A DNA stretch of 60,000 nucleotides from Zygnema cylindricum (GCA_037447655.1 JBBHKE010001855.1:174001-234000); one strand, 5' to 3'. Positions 43,355 to 55,592 are shown, counted from the stretch's first letter. Translations and numbers: made by a program. The notes: generated by a model from the letters alone, not told the origin.

Positions 43355-46300
43355 ATGGCGCCAAAAAAAGCAACTTCTTCTGAACATAAATTAGTTCTCG
43401 AGCCTCCAAATGTTTTGGACGGAACTGTACTTCCTGATGAAAAACCTTTCAATTTGGAGGTATAATTTTGTGGGTTTTTGATTTTTTTTTCTAATTTGAT
43501 GTTATTTTGCTGTTTTCTGGGAAAAAATTCAGTTCGAAGGTAATATCTTGCTATTTTTTTGAGAAAGTTTTTCATTTTGATCTTATTTTTGTTGTTATTT
43601 GAATATTTTTTAATTTCGAGGTACTTAATGATGAAAAATCTTTCAATTTGGAGGTAAAATTTTGTCGTTTGTTGACAAATTTTCCTAATTTGATGTTATT
43701 TTGCCGTATTCTGGGAAAAAAATCAGTTTGTAAGTAATATTTTGCTATTTTTTTTGAGATTTTTTTTCATTTTGATCTTATTTTTGTTGTTATTTGAATA
43801 ATTTTTTAATTTGGAGGTACTTCCTGATGAAAAATCTTTTAATGATTTTTTTGAGTTTTTTTTTTCATTATTATGTTAATTGAAAAATCTTTTAATTTGG
43901 GGTTAAAATTATTGTTTTCTGATTCTATGTATATTCTATGTCAACAGTATATACGAAAAATCATGGAAGAAATGTAGAAATTATTTCTTTATTTTTCTGC
44001 AGGTAAATAGCTTTTATTCAGATTTTTAAGTTTTTACTCTTTTTGAAAATTTGAATGCCATCAAAATCTTGCTGCTATTGTTTTTCTATAAGAGGAATTA
44101 ATAAAGAAAGTTTTTCTATCTCTATTTTTTTTTCTATGGGAGGAATTATGAAAAGCTTTCAAGTTCTCCTATCGGAGGAATAAAAAATCTTCTACAGTTT
44201 ACTCCTGGTTCTTTCTGGCTTTTTAATTTTATCGAAATTTTGTTGCAATCGTTTTTTCTGGGGGAGGAATTGAAAAAAATCTATTTAAGCTGCTTTTTCT
44301 TATTTTTTTAATTGATCAAAATCCTGTCGCTATGTTTTTTCTCCTGTTTTCCCCCCTTTCTCCTGCTTTTTCCCCCTTTCTCCCTGTCTTCTCCTGTGTT
44401 TTCTCCTCTTTCTGTTTTTCCTCTTGTTTTCTCCTTTTTCCTGTTTTTTCTCCTCACCCTTTTTAATTAAAACCAATTGCCATTGTTTTTCCGTACAGGA
44501 GGAGTTGAAAAAGATGGGAGGAGTGGAAACACTAATTCCTGGTCCAGGGGCCGACAGTATTATTCGCCAACGCCTCTCTCCCGCCCTCGAAAAAGCTTTC
44601 CAAGGAGCCGCAAAGTAATTTCCTCCATAATAAATAATTCATCCACAGTAATTTTTATATTTCTTGTAATAGTAATAAATTTTTCCTCGTGTAATTTGGT
44701 AATTTCCTCTGTTTTTTCCTAATTTCTTCCTGGTAGTTTCCTAGTTTCCTTTGTAATTTGTAATTTTAACTTCCTTCCTTCTGAAATTTCCTTTTTTCTG
44801 AAATTTCCTTTTGAAGGCTTTTTTGGCAATTCCTTTGTTTCCTCCAAAATTTAAGATGAAAACGAATTTCTAAAGATTTTTTTAACAAGATGATATCAAA
44901 TGCAGTTCTTTTCCTTCAATGTTTTGAAGAGTCAATTTTTTTTTTTGACAAATTGATAGCACACTCAGTTCCTCCTTTCCTCAAAATTTCTAGAGATTTT
45001 TAGGATTTTCATTCAATCCCTTCCTCCACATCTCAACCCCATTCGATCTTTTTTGAAAAATTACACATTCAATTATCTTCCAAACCACGGATTTTCAATT
45101 TGCCTGCTGGATTCAGTTACTCCAGAATTTTGATTTACTCCATTGTTCATTCCATTTTCACTTTTCGCAGTTCCTCCTTATGGGTAATCTTCCCCTCCTT
45201 CCCCTCCCCCTCCCTTCCTCTTCCTCCGCCCCTCCTCCTGTCTCCCGCCTCTCTTCCTCTTCTCTTCCTCCCTCCCTCCCTCTTTTATGTCCCAGTGTCC
45301 ACCTCTCTGCCATGTACACCTTCCTGGCCATGGCTGACTTTTGCGATAAGGACAAAGTCAGTCTCCCTGGCCACTCAAAACTCTTCTTCAAAAGGGCTCT
45401 CCGAGATCTTCGAGCTTTCCGCCTTATCGCCTCCTTCACTGTACGGATTTTTTTTTTTTTTTTTTTTTCCCTTTTCTAAGGCACCATTGTTGTACAGATT
45501 TTGTTTTCCTTGTAAGGCGTCTTTCTTGTACGGAATTGTGCTGTACGGATGTGCTGATGTACGGATGTATTTCTGTTGTACGGATTTTGTTTCCCTTGTA
45601 AGGCTCCTTTGCTGTACGGATGCCCTTTTCTTGTACGGATTTGTGTCGTAGGGATTTTTTTTCCCTGTTGGCTCCTTTTGTACGGACGCTCCTTTTGTTG
45701 TACGGAGTTGATTTCCCTTTTATAAGGCTCCTTTGCTTTAGGACTGATTTTCGTTCCCTTCATTTGTAATTATTTTCTTTTTCTTTGGTTTCCCTTTTTT
45801 TTGTTTTTTTTTTGTTTAATTTCAAATGTAAATCTTAAATTTTTTAATCCTTATCCCTCATCAATTGTCAACCTTAGTTGTAAGTCTCTACAAAATTGCA
45901 ACTGCTATCATGAAGGTTTTTTTTAAATCTCCATACATATTTTTTTTTCCTAATTTATTTTGTCCCTTTTTTTATTTCTTATTTTTCTTATTTATTATCA
46001 TTTTTTTTTATTACAGAGTTCTCGAGGAGGAGATTTGAAGTTGCAGGACATTTTGGCTCCTCCTCAAACCTTTAATTCGGAACATGGAGGAATGGCTGTC
46101 GCAGGTATTTTTATTTTATTATTATTTATTATTTTTTTTAGTATTATATTTTTTTTGTTTTTTGTTTTTTTTTTTTTTTTTAATGGTTGATATCACATTT
46201 AGAACCCGATTTAATTTTAGTTCAGCTTTCAATTTCAAGTAAGGACACTTTTAAAAGATGGAGACATTTAAAAGTTAAAAAAAAAAAAAGTATAGTTGGA

Positions 46301-48265
46301 GGTTTTTTTAGTTTTAGTTGTTTAATTTTATTGCAGGTACCAATGTTTTTTAATGTCTATTTTTTATTTTTATTTTCTGTAATGGGAAATCCACTTTGTT
46401 CCTAAATTGTTCAAAAACTGTTCACAATTTCAATCTTTTTTATTTTATAACGTCCAAAATTGGGAAGTTTTCTGATTTTTCAAAATGTTGCAATTAATGA
46501 AAATTCTCGAATCAAAGCTGGAATTGTAATTTTTTTTTCTTTATCAATTTTTAAATTCGGAAATTATCGAAAAGCTGGAATTGTATTTTTTTTTCTTTTG
46601 AAATATTTAAATTCGGAAATTTGGAAGCAGTAATGGAGTTTAGTTTGGCGACTCTCAAAGTGGTGCATGAGAAACAACTTCAACTTTTCAAGGTATTTTT
46701 TTTTTTTTTTTTTTAAGTATTTCTTTCCTATTCCAAGAACCCATTTTTTCTCAAATATGCTTATAACAATGTTCTTAAGAAAATATCATTATCTTAAAGA
46801 TTAAAAAATTCAATCGCTCTTTCTATTCATCTTTGGGTTACAGAATGTCTTTTTTTTTCTTTTTTTTTCGGTTTTTTTTCATGTCTTTTTGCTATATGTA
46901 CTTTTTTTTTCCTCTTTTTTATTTAAATTCCGGGCAGGCTGCAAAAGTGGCAAGTGATACATATCCTCCTTATATAAATTGCTTTTTTTTTTTTTTTTTT
47001 CGGGCAGGCTGCGGAAATGGCGGGAGACGGAGGAGCGATGCATTTTGTGAATGAAAAACTCGTGAGGCCCATGGTAAGAAAATACCCTCTTTGACTGATT
47101 TTGACTTTTTATATATGAATGGAAGAGGGAGAGGGAGAGGGGGGGAGAGAGAGGGAGAGAGAGGTTTATTCGACATGGATTTCTATTTAACGCTTTACAT
47201 ATGAATGAAAAGGGAGGGAGAGAGAGAGAGAGGAGGAGGAGGAGGGGGAGAGAGCGAGCGAGCAATTTTTTTCGACATGGATTTCCATTTAACACGTTGA
47301 ATTGAAGCTTAAATCTTTTTAAGATTTTTTCTTTCTTTTCCCTCAATGAAATGCCTTGTCGATCGTAATTCTTTTCCCTTCCCATCATTTGAAGCCTTTC
47401 TTTTTTACAACTTCTTTTTAAGCTTTTCATTACAAAAAATCCATAAAATTCTTACTGTTTTTTCTTCTTGTTCTTTTAATCACAAAATCACCATCATATT
47501 GTAACTTTTTTACTTGTTTTTTTAACTTTAGGTGGAAGTAATAAAAACAGACGCAATGTATATCACGATGCTTCGAAATGTCGGTGCCGGAGTCGGTACG
47601 ATTTCAAACCTCTCTCTCTCCCTCCCTCCCTTCCCCCCTCTCCTCCCTCCCTCCCTCCTATGTTACGATGCTTCGAAATGTCTGTGCTGGAGTCGGTACG
47701 GTTTCAAACCTCTCTCGCTCTCCCTCCCTCCCTCCTTCCCCCCCCCCCCTCCCCCTCCCCTCCCCCCCCTCCCTCCCTCCCTCCCTCCCTCCCTCCTATG
47801 TTACGACGCTTCGAAATGTCGGTGCTTGAGTCGGTACGGTTTTTAAGTTACAATTTTCTTAAGTTTCCATTTATGTTTTTAAATCTGAATTGTGGGTTTC
47901 CAATTATACTTATAAATGTGAATTGTGGTCTTTTGGTCTTTTTGTATTTAAAGTTTTTGACCATTTTCGATTATTTTTTTCAAATTTCATTACAAATTGA
48001 CGACTTTTCTATTTTTTTCGCTTTTTTTTTAGTTCGCCAACCGCCATATGTATGACTTTCTGTTATTCAATTTTTTTTTTTTTTTATGCGAAGTGTGGAT
48101 TCGTTTGTGGATTTGTTTTATTTACATTTCCGATTTTTCCATTTCAGATTTCATTGTATTAAATTGCCATAATATGTATATATGTATATATATATATGTA
48201 TATATATATATGTATATATATATACATACATATATATATATATATATTATATATATATGTATATA

Positions 48266-48300
<35 letters not shown>

Positions 48301-48493
48301 GCACATCTTTTTTAAATATTGAAATGTTGTTGTAGAAAAATGAAAAATTGATTGACTAGGAAGTAAAATACAAATAAATTATGAAATTGTATTGGTTTAT
48401 CTTTCAATTCTCTTCCCTCTCCTCCCCATTCCCCCCTCCCTCTACCTCTCTCGTCGCTCACGTTTCCTCTTGTGCCTGTTTCTTTCTCCCCCC

Positions 48494-48526
<33 letters not shown>

Positions 48527-49059
48527 CCTCTCTCTCTCCCCTCCCTCTCTCTCTCTCTCCCTCCCTCGCTCCCTCCCTCCCTCCCTCCCTCCCTCCCATT
48601 ATTTTTGGGTAGGGGAGTACACTTTCGACCACCACCTCCTCCTCGGAGTTGACCCCGGGGAGCTCACTTCTGGACAGGTTTTTTTTTTGTTTTGTTTTTT
48701 GTTTTGTATTTTTTTTGTTTTTTTTTTATTTCGATTTATTTTATTTTTTAACAAAAATTACATGAATGCATAAAATGTGGCATATCTTATGATAATTTCC
48801 TTTATATAGTTATTTACTGGTGGTATTTTTTTAATGACACTTATTTTTTTCTATAATCATAATATCTCCGTCTTCTTTTTTTTTTCTTTTTTTTTGTAAA
48901 ATCAAAATTCATTCGTTTTTGTTTATATTTATTTATTATTATTCTCGTTTAAAACAGATACCGGATAAAATTGTCGAAAAAATGTTTCGACCGGAAGTTC
49001 CTCCGACAAAAAGATTATTTTCGGCTTCCGAAGGAATTATGGGGCTTTTAAACCTCTAG
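43355..49059 (+). CDS. plant-type ferritin with altered iron sites
   Basis: Nine exons: 43355-43459, 44499-44614, 45296-45440, 46017-46104, 46631-46692, 47008-47073, 47532-47595, 48613-48677, 48958-49059. All junctions are GT-AG and the 813 coding bases give 270 residues with no stop. The N-terminal part ([21 protein letters not shown]) corresponds to the plant extension peptide. Helices A-D align without gaps to ferritin, and the plant-specific PP-loop between helices B and C is kept ([12 protein letters not shown]). By human H-chain numbering the ferroxidase ligands are changed: E27 to H, Y34 to F, E62 to D, H65 to A, E107 to L, Q141 to M. Nucleation glutamates 61, 64 and 67 are all Arg, and channel residues D131 and E134 are H and N. 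A 40-residue C-terminal extension replaces helix E in part. A plastid transit peptide is not seen; an upstream exon could encode it. Confidence 0.88.
43428..43900 (+). repeat. duplicated exon-1 end with splice donor (about 195-bp period)
   Basis: The block at the end of ferritin exon 1 (cttcctgatgaaaaacctttcaatttggag|gta) recurs at about 43624-43656 (with gtaaaa) and in part at 43820 and 43880, together with the intron sequence between them. Confidence 0.85.
45437..45740 (+). repeat. array of the exon-3 donor word GTACGGATTTTG in intron 3
   Basis: After the real donor at 45441 (gtacggattttt), about ten variants of ttgtacggattttgtttccc and ttgtaaggctcctttgct follow in direct orientation. Each holds a potential GTACGG or GTAAGG 5' splice site. 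Confidence 0.85.
46931..47030 (+). repeat. duplicated exon-6 acceptor and exon head
   Basis: cgggcaggctgcaaaagtgg at 46931 duplicates the true acceptor and exon start cgggcaggctgcggaaatgg at 47001. The offset is 70 bp. The upstream copy has a following in-frame path different from the ferritin. Confidence 0.85.
47570..47845 (+). repeat. triplicated exon-7 end with splice donor
   Basis: acgatgcttcgaaatgtcgg...gtcggtacg (exon 7 end plus donor) occurs at 47567, 47664 and 47803, separated by CT/CCCTCC tracts. Each copy keeps the GTACGR donor. Confidence 0.9.
48170..48600 (+). repeat. (TA)n and (CT)n tracts in ferritin intron 8 region
   Basis: (TA)n with ATAC interruptions at about 48176-48300, and CT/CCCT-rich sequence at 48415-48600. 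The second lies just before the exon-8 acceptor. Confidence 0.95.
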
Positions 49060-49876
<817 letters not shown>

Positions 49877-49926
49877 GAATCCTCTCCCCCCTTTTCTCCC
49901 TCCTTTTTTTCCTTCATGCCTCTTAT

Positions 49927-50398
49927 TGAAATTCGTACTTCTACTGTCCTATTGAATCACTCCTTTTAGTTCGTCCTTTCATGATATTTTAAGTCCTAGA
50001 ACATAAGTCTGAAGTGTATCACTTTAATTAGTGTTCATGTACTTTTTGTACATAATGATCTTTACGCAGAAAGATTCCCACTAAACATTCAGAATCTTTC
50101 TACCTAGTTGTACCTCCATTACTAGATATACCTAGATTAATCATAGTTCCACTTATTAGGTGTACTTAGATTAGGTGTACCTTAATTAGTTATACCTTGA
50201 CTTAGATTAGTTCGCCCTACACGCTTGAGTTCATCTATAAAACTCAAGCGTCTCACTATGTAAAATCAATCAACAATTCTTTACTATTGAACTAAAGTTC
50301 ACGACAGCCTCAGTTGTCTTTGCTGTCTTTATGAACTTTGTACTTTTTCTTGTTCCTTTGTTTTAATTTCTTCCTTTTTTATGGCCGCTAATTTATTA
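49927..50398 (+). repeat. E4 5' LTR
   Basis: It contains the inverted repeat acgcttgagtt...aactcaagcgt (about 50220-50253) with a TATA-like ctataaaa in the loop. It ends ...gctaatttatta just before the primer site. The gag start ATG (50381) lies inside it. Confidence 0.85.
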
Positions 50399-51240
50399 GG
50401 TTATGGGCCCACAGCTTCGGCCGTGTCAAACTCAGTGCATAAATTTAAAGGTCAGGATTTTTACAACTGGAAATTTCTCATCCAACATTTATTCAGTTTT
50501 GAAAAATTATGGGGTCACGTCATAGGAGATGTCATCATTCCAGTCTTGCTAAACAAGGATGACGATGATTTTGCGGCTGCAATCATTGCGTGGAGAGAAA
50601 AGGACTCCATCGCTTTGTCTCGTCTCATTTTGTCTTTGGATGGAACAATCGCGAATCTTGTACGAAGTGCCACGACCGCAAATGAAGCGTGGCGACTTTT
50701 ATGCGCCGCGTATGAAATCGACACGTGACCACATCGTTTGGCCCTTCGACGCGAATTCATTCTTCTTGAAAAGGATAAGTCCGAAGATATGTTGTCCTTT
50801 ATACAAAAAGTACAGTCGTACGTTGGACGTTTAAAGTGCATTAATTATCCTGTAACTCATGAAGATCTTATTAGCGTAATTTTGGCAGGATTGTCGCCCA
50901 GTTTTGAATCTTTTGTTGGTACGGTTGACAAAAATCCTACGAATGTCACCTTACCTGATTTAACCAATCAACTCATTTATGAAGAAAGCAGACAAAAATT
51001 AAAGAAACATGTGACATCATTTGACGCCACAACACTAACTACTGTCGTTTGTCGTTTCAAAATTTTCAGGTAAATTTTCAGGTGATCTTTTACTTTTTGC
51101 AGATACTGCAAAGAGAAAGATCATCTCATCGACGCGTGTCCAATTCTCGATCGTAAACGTGAAAGATCATCTCATCGACGCGTGTCCAATTCTCGCTCGT
51201 AAACGTGAACATGCGTCAAGCGGCGGCGGCGGCGACGGTC
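50381..51240 (+). pseudogene. E4 gag
   Basis: UBN2-type copia gag starting MAANLLGYGPTASAVSNSVH, then DFYNWKFLIQHLFSFEKLWG and DSIALSRLILSLDGTIANLV. A one-base shift near 50728 changes frame to 50738-51073 (LISVILAGLSPSFESFVG). The knuckle (FCRYCKEKDHLIDACP-like) lies at about 51100-51185. A duplicated block (aaagatcatctcatcgacgc at 51115 and 51162) repeats part of it. Confidence 0.85.
50399..50412 (+). other. E4 primer binding site, tRNA-iMet anticodon type
   Basis: GGTTATGGGCCCAC is the exact complement of the anticodon loop and 5' stem of plant initiator tRNA-Met (GTGGGCCCATAACC). It follows the LTR directly and is translated as part of gag (LGYGPT). A conventional TGGTATCAGAGC site is absent. 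Confidence 0.75.
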
Positions 51241-51878
51241 AAAACAAAAACAACTCTCCAAATCCAAAAGCGCCGCCCAATCCGCCTGTCGCGTACAATT
51301 CCGTTGGACACGCCACTGCAGCATTTATGACCCCTTCGTACGGTCCTTATGGTCCTCCTCCCCCTTGGTACAACATGACGCCTCATTTTCAATTCGCGCC
51401 AACTGTACCTCCTCCACTTCTCCAATCTGACGTAACGAATCCAATGGCGTCACCTATCAACCAAATCAATTCTGTGCTTGCTCCCATACCTCCAATCGAT
51501 TATGGGTACGCTTTCAATGCTTCGGGTAAAAATTATGATTGGTTGATAGATTCTGGTGCCTCGCACCACATGTCATGCTGCAAATCCATCATGACAAATC
51601 TTGTAATGCTCCCTACCCCTTTACAAATTTTACTTGGAAATAACTCCATTCTCACGTCAAATATGGTTGGACAGGTGGCAATAAACCAGAATAGCTCTGA
51701 ACCACTCATTTTGGAGAACGTTTACTACGTTCCCCAACTCAAGAAAAATCTCTTCTCCGTGAGTGCGGCGCTCAAAAATGGTATTTTTGGAGTAATATCC
51801 GAAATCGACGTTCAATTTTTTTGTCAAATCGCATTTTCCTTGGAAAAGGTACTAAATGCGGTAATCTCTACATTTTAA
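51159..51878 (+). pseudogene. E4 gag-protease region
   Basis: Knuckle end (KDHLIDACPILARKREHA), a Gly- and Pro-rich linker, and the aspartic-protease site WLIDSGASHHMSCC with LENVYYVPQLKKNLFSVS downstream. The canonical D-S-G-A is intact. Confidence 0.9.
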
Positions 51879-52620
51879 AATCTTTTAAAGATTTAGCACA
51901 TGCAAATGTAACAACTTATTCTTCTTCCTCCTCTTGTTTTCACAAATGGCCTTTACGATATGGCCATTTAAATAGACAAAGCTTAACATCTCTTAGTAAA
52001 GGCATTGCTTTAGGCTTAGATTCTTTCGATGCTAAACATCTAGACTTTTGCCATGGATGTTTTATTGGCAAAATGCCTCGATTACCTTTTCTAAAAAGCA
52101 ATTCTGAATCAAATTCTCCTCTTGATTTAATATCTAGTGATGTATGTGGACCAATGAGAGTACCAAGTTTGAGTGGTTTTGTGTATTTCATTACTTTTAT
52201 TGATGATTACTCACGATTCACTCATGTATATTTCATGAAAAATAAGTCTGAGGCTTTTACTCATTTCAAACATTTTAAGTCCCTCGTCGAAAATCAATTC
52301 TCCTCCCGGATAAAAATGTTAAGAAGTGATAACGTAGGATAATATATGTCGCATGAACTTTCTGAATTCTTAGCAAAATGTGGCATAATTCATGAATTAA
52401 CTGCTCCACATACACCTCAACAAAATAGGGATGCTGAAAGACTTAATCGAACCCTTTCCGATATGGCTTGATCCATGATACATTTTGCCTTTTTACCTCA
52501 ATCTTTTTGGGCCGAAGCGGTACAAACGGCTTGTTACATTCGAAATAGGTCACCCACATCGGCTCTAAAAAACAAAACTCCTTTTGAGGCATGGCATAAA
52601 ATAAAACCAAATGTTTCTCA
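51821..52620 (+). pseudogene. E4 integrase
   Basis: Pre-integrase block (YGHLNRQSLTSLSKG, CHGCFIGKMPRLPF). Core blocks are DLISSDVCGPM, ITFIDDYSRFTHVYFMK, MLRSDN, and PHTPQQNRDAERLNRTLSDM. The three acidic residues are present, but there is a stop after RSDNVG (52341) and another after LSDMA (52469). Confidence 0.9.
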
Positions 52621-54640
52621 CTTCCGCATCTTTGGAAGTGAAGCCTATTACAAAAATCTTACAAATACTGATGGAAAATGGGGTGCAAAGGCCATTAAAG
52701 GTATATTTGTCAGATACGCTCCACACTCTAAGGCGTACCGCATATACTGTAATAAAACACATCGTATTATCATCACAGGTGACGTCATTTTTGATGAGAA
52801 CCCCCTTATTCGTCCAATCTTACCAAATATTCCTCTTACACCTCTAACCATTGTTTTCCCTACAGACGTGTCACTCGCTGATTCCCCTTTTCCTCTTGTT
52901 TTTTCTTCTAACGATCCAATGGACATAATGACAGAATTAGAAACCTATGTTCGGACAGATTTTGTCACATTGGAGAATTCGGTGCCTGCAGACCCTGCCG
53001 CGAAATCCGCTGCCATTATACAAACACGAATCCTTGAGGTCGACAATTCTTCACATGATCCAAAATCTGCGGCGACAAAGTTTGACGAAATCAATGCTGG
53101 CGTGCCAACCGGCGATAACGACAAAATACCTCCAGATAATATTTTCCGTGCCCCGACCAGCTATGTAGAAATTTTGCCGCAGGACCACGTTTTCAATGCG
53201 AGAAACAATCTACAAGTGTCGACATTAATACGGGCGGACGGTGTACGGCCAGAATCCACCTCTGTCCAAACAAATCTAACGAATTCTTTGACGCGACCCT
53301 TCGCGCCAGTTTTGGGAGACCCACTTGCGGACTCTTCCACGACAAATCTCCAAACCGGTGGTCAAACACAACTGACTGTACGGCGCAGTACTCGAACCAT
53401 ACGTCCTACCTGGAAGGTGACTCAAAACCTTGCACACGCCAATATTGCAGATGTTAGAGATCCACCACTTACAATAAAATCTGATCTAAAGCGTCCAGAT
53501 GCAGACAGGTGGTCTTTAGCGACAAATGAAGAATATAAAGCTCTAATGACGAATCAGACTTGGACACTTTGTGAGCTGCCACCTAATCGACGTGCCATTG
53601 GTTCAAAATGGGTTTTTAAGGTTAAAAAATTTGCAGATGGTTCTGTTGAACGCTACAAAGCGCGTCTTGTGGCAAAGGGTTATTCGCAGACAGAAGGGAT
53701 TGATTACAACGAGACTTTCGCACCCGTCGCGAAATTTGAATGTATTCGTACAATTTTGTCTTTAGCGGCGATACACGATTGGGAACTTCAGCAACTTGAC
53801 GTCAAAACTTCCTTTTTGCACGGAAATCTTGAAGAAGACATTTACATGGAACAGGCGCCTGGATACGCTGTTGCAGGACAAGAATCTTTAGTCTGTCGCT
53901 TGAATAAATCTATTTACGGTCTAAAACAGGCGCCACGTGTGTGGCACAAAACGCTTGTCTTTGTTTTATTAAAAGATGGTTTTAAAGAAATTAATGCAGA
54001 TCCTGGTATTTACATTAAAGGTACAGTTGACAGTTTAGTAATCATTATTATCTACGTCGATGATTTAATTATGGCTGGTCCCAGTAAAACGGAAATTCAC
54101 AAAGTTAAAGGCATGCTAGCATCTTATTGGCCAATGACTGATTTGGGTGACCTTGACTATTGTCTAGGTATTAGCGCTACAAGGGATAGGACTAAACGCT
54201 TATTACAAATGAGTGAAGAACATTACATTGTCGATCTTTTAGATACCTTTGGCATGTCCGATTGTAATCATGTCTCTACACCTCTTGATCCAAATACTAC
54301 ACTCAGAAAAGAAGCCTCCGATGGGAATGCCCAAGGAGACGTAGGGTCTCTTTACCGGTCTATCGTAGGAAAGTTAATGTATGCTATACTGGTGTCGCGT
54401 CCGGACATTTGCATTGCTGTGTGCATTTTATCGCAATTTTCTCATTGTGCGACTTCCACTCATTTAGATGCGGCAAAACGTGTCCTTAGATACCTCCAAG
54501 GCACTAAACATCTGCGCCTCACCTCCTCTCTCTATTTTTCATCATCTCCACCTTCTTCTGCTTCTCTTCCCGATACTTCTCTTGTTGGATTTTGTGATGC
54601 GGGCTTCTCTTCCCGATACTTCTCTTGTTGGATTTTGTGA
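52475..54640 (+). pseudogene. E4 integrase C-terminus, RT and RNase H start
   Basis: An open frame of 721 codons. It holds the integrase end (FWAEAVQTACYIRNRSPTSA), a linker, and RT blocks KWVFKVKKFADGSVERYKAR, LVAKGYSQTEGIDYNETFAP, LQQLDVKTSFLHGNLEEDIY, YGLKQAPRVWH and the intact catalytic IIYVDDLIMAG (about 54050). VGKLMYAILVSRPDICIAVC follows, then the RNase H start LVGFCDA. The frame is lost at a 43-bp tandem duplication (54560/54603). Confidence 0.92.
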
Positions 54641-55087
54641 TGCGGACCGGGAAATCAAACCAACGAACGCCGCTCTATTTTTGGGGTTTGTTTCTCCCTT
54701 GGTGGTGGTCTTGTCTCATGGTCTTCTCGAAAACAACCAACTGTCGCTCTCTCATCTACCGAAGCTGAATACATGGCTGGTTCTTCTGCCACTAAAACCG
54801 CCATTTGGCTTCGTCGTCTCCTCACGGATCTTTCTTTTCATCAAAATTCTCCCACTCCTATTTTTTGTGATTCTCAAGAGGCACTCGCCGTAATGAAAAA
54901 TCCCATCCATCATACTCGAACAAAGCATATTGATATACAATACCACTTTACACGTGAAAAAAATGTGGATGGTACGATCTTTTTTTCTCATTGCTTTACC
55001 TCTATTCAACTTGCTGAATTTCTTACCAAACCTCTTCCTCGTTCTTTATTCGACAGACATGTTCTCTCTTCTGGCCTACATGGTTAA
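54600..55087 (+). pseudogene. E4 RNase H
   Basis: Continues in other frames with KQPTVALSSTEAEYMAGSSA, IFCDSQEALAVMKNPIHHTR, TKHIDIQYHFTREK and LAEFLTKPLPRSLFDRH, then a stop. These are the standard copia RNase H and terminal blocks. Confidence 0.9.
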
Positions 55088-55118
55088 ATTCTTCGTGCTT
55101 CAATCGAGGGGGGGGTAT

Positions 55119-55592
55119 TGCAGTTCGTACTTCTACTGTCCTATTGAAACACTCCTTTTTAGTTCGTCCTTTCATGATATTTGAAGTCATATACCACTAA
55201 GTCTTAAGTGTATCACTTTAATTAGTGTTGATGTACCTTTTGTACATAATGATCTTTACGTAGAAAGATTCCCACTAAACATTTAGAATCTTTCAACTTA
55301 GTTGTACCTCCACTACTAGATATACCTAGATTAATCGTAGTTCCACTTATTATGCGTACCTAGATTACTTGTACCTTAATTAGTTGTACCTTGACTTAGA
55401 TTAGTTCGCCCTACACGCTTGAGTTCATCTATAAGACTCAAGCGTCTCACTATGTAAAATTAATTAACAATTCTTTACTATTGAACTTAAGTTCACGACA
55501 ACCTAAGTTGTCCTTGCTGTCTTTATGTACTTTGTACTTTTTCCTGTTCCTTTGTTTTAATTTATTCCTTTGTTATGGCCGCTAATTTATTA
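55119..55592 (+). repeat. E4 3' LTR
   Basis: Homologous to 49927-50398, with the same TATA-bearing inverted repeat (ctataagac in this copy). Homology continues through the ATG at 55575. Confidence 0.9.

Noticed and set aside
45171-45182. Possible micro-exon (ttcctccttatgg) between ferritin exons 2 and 3
   Set aside because: Joining exon 2 directly to 45296 closes the phase and gives a gapless alignment with ferritin; including the micro-exon breaks it.
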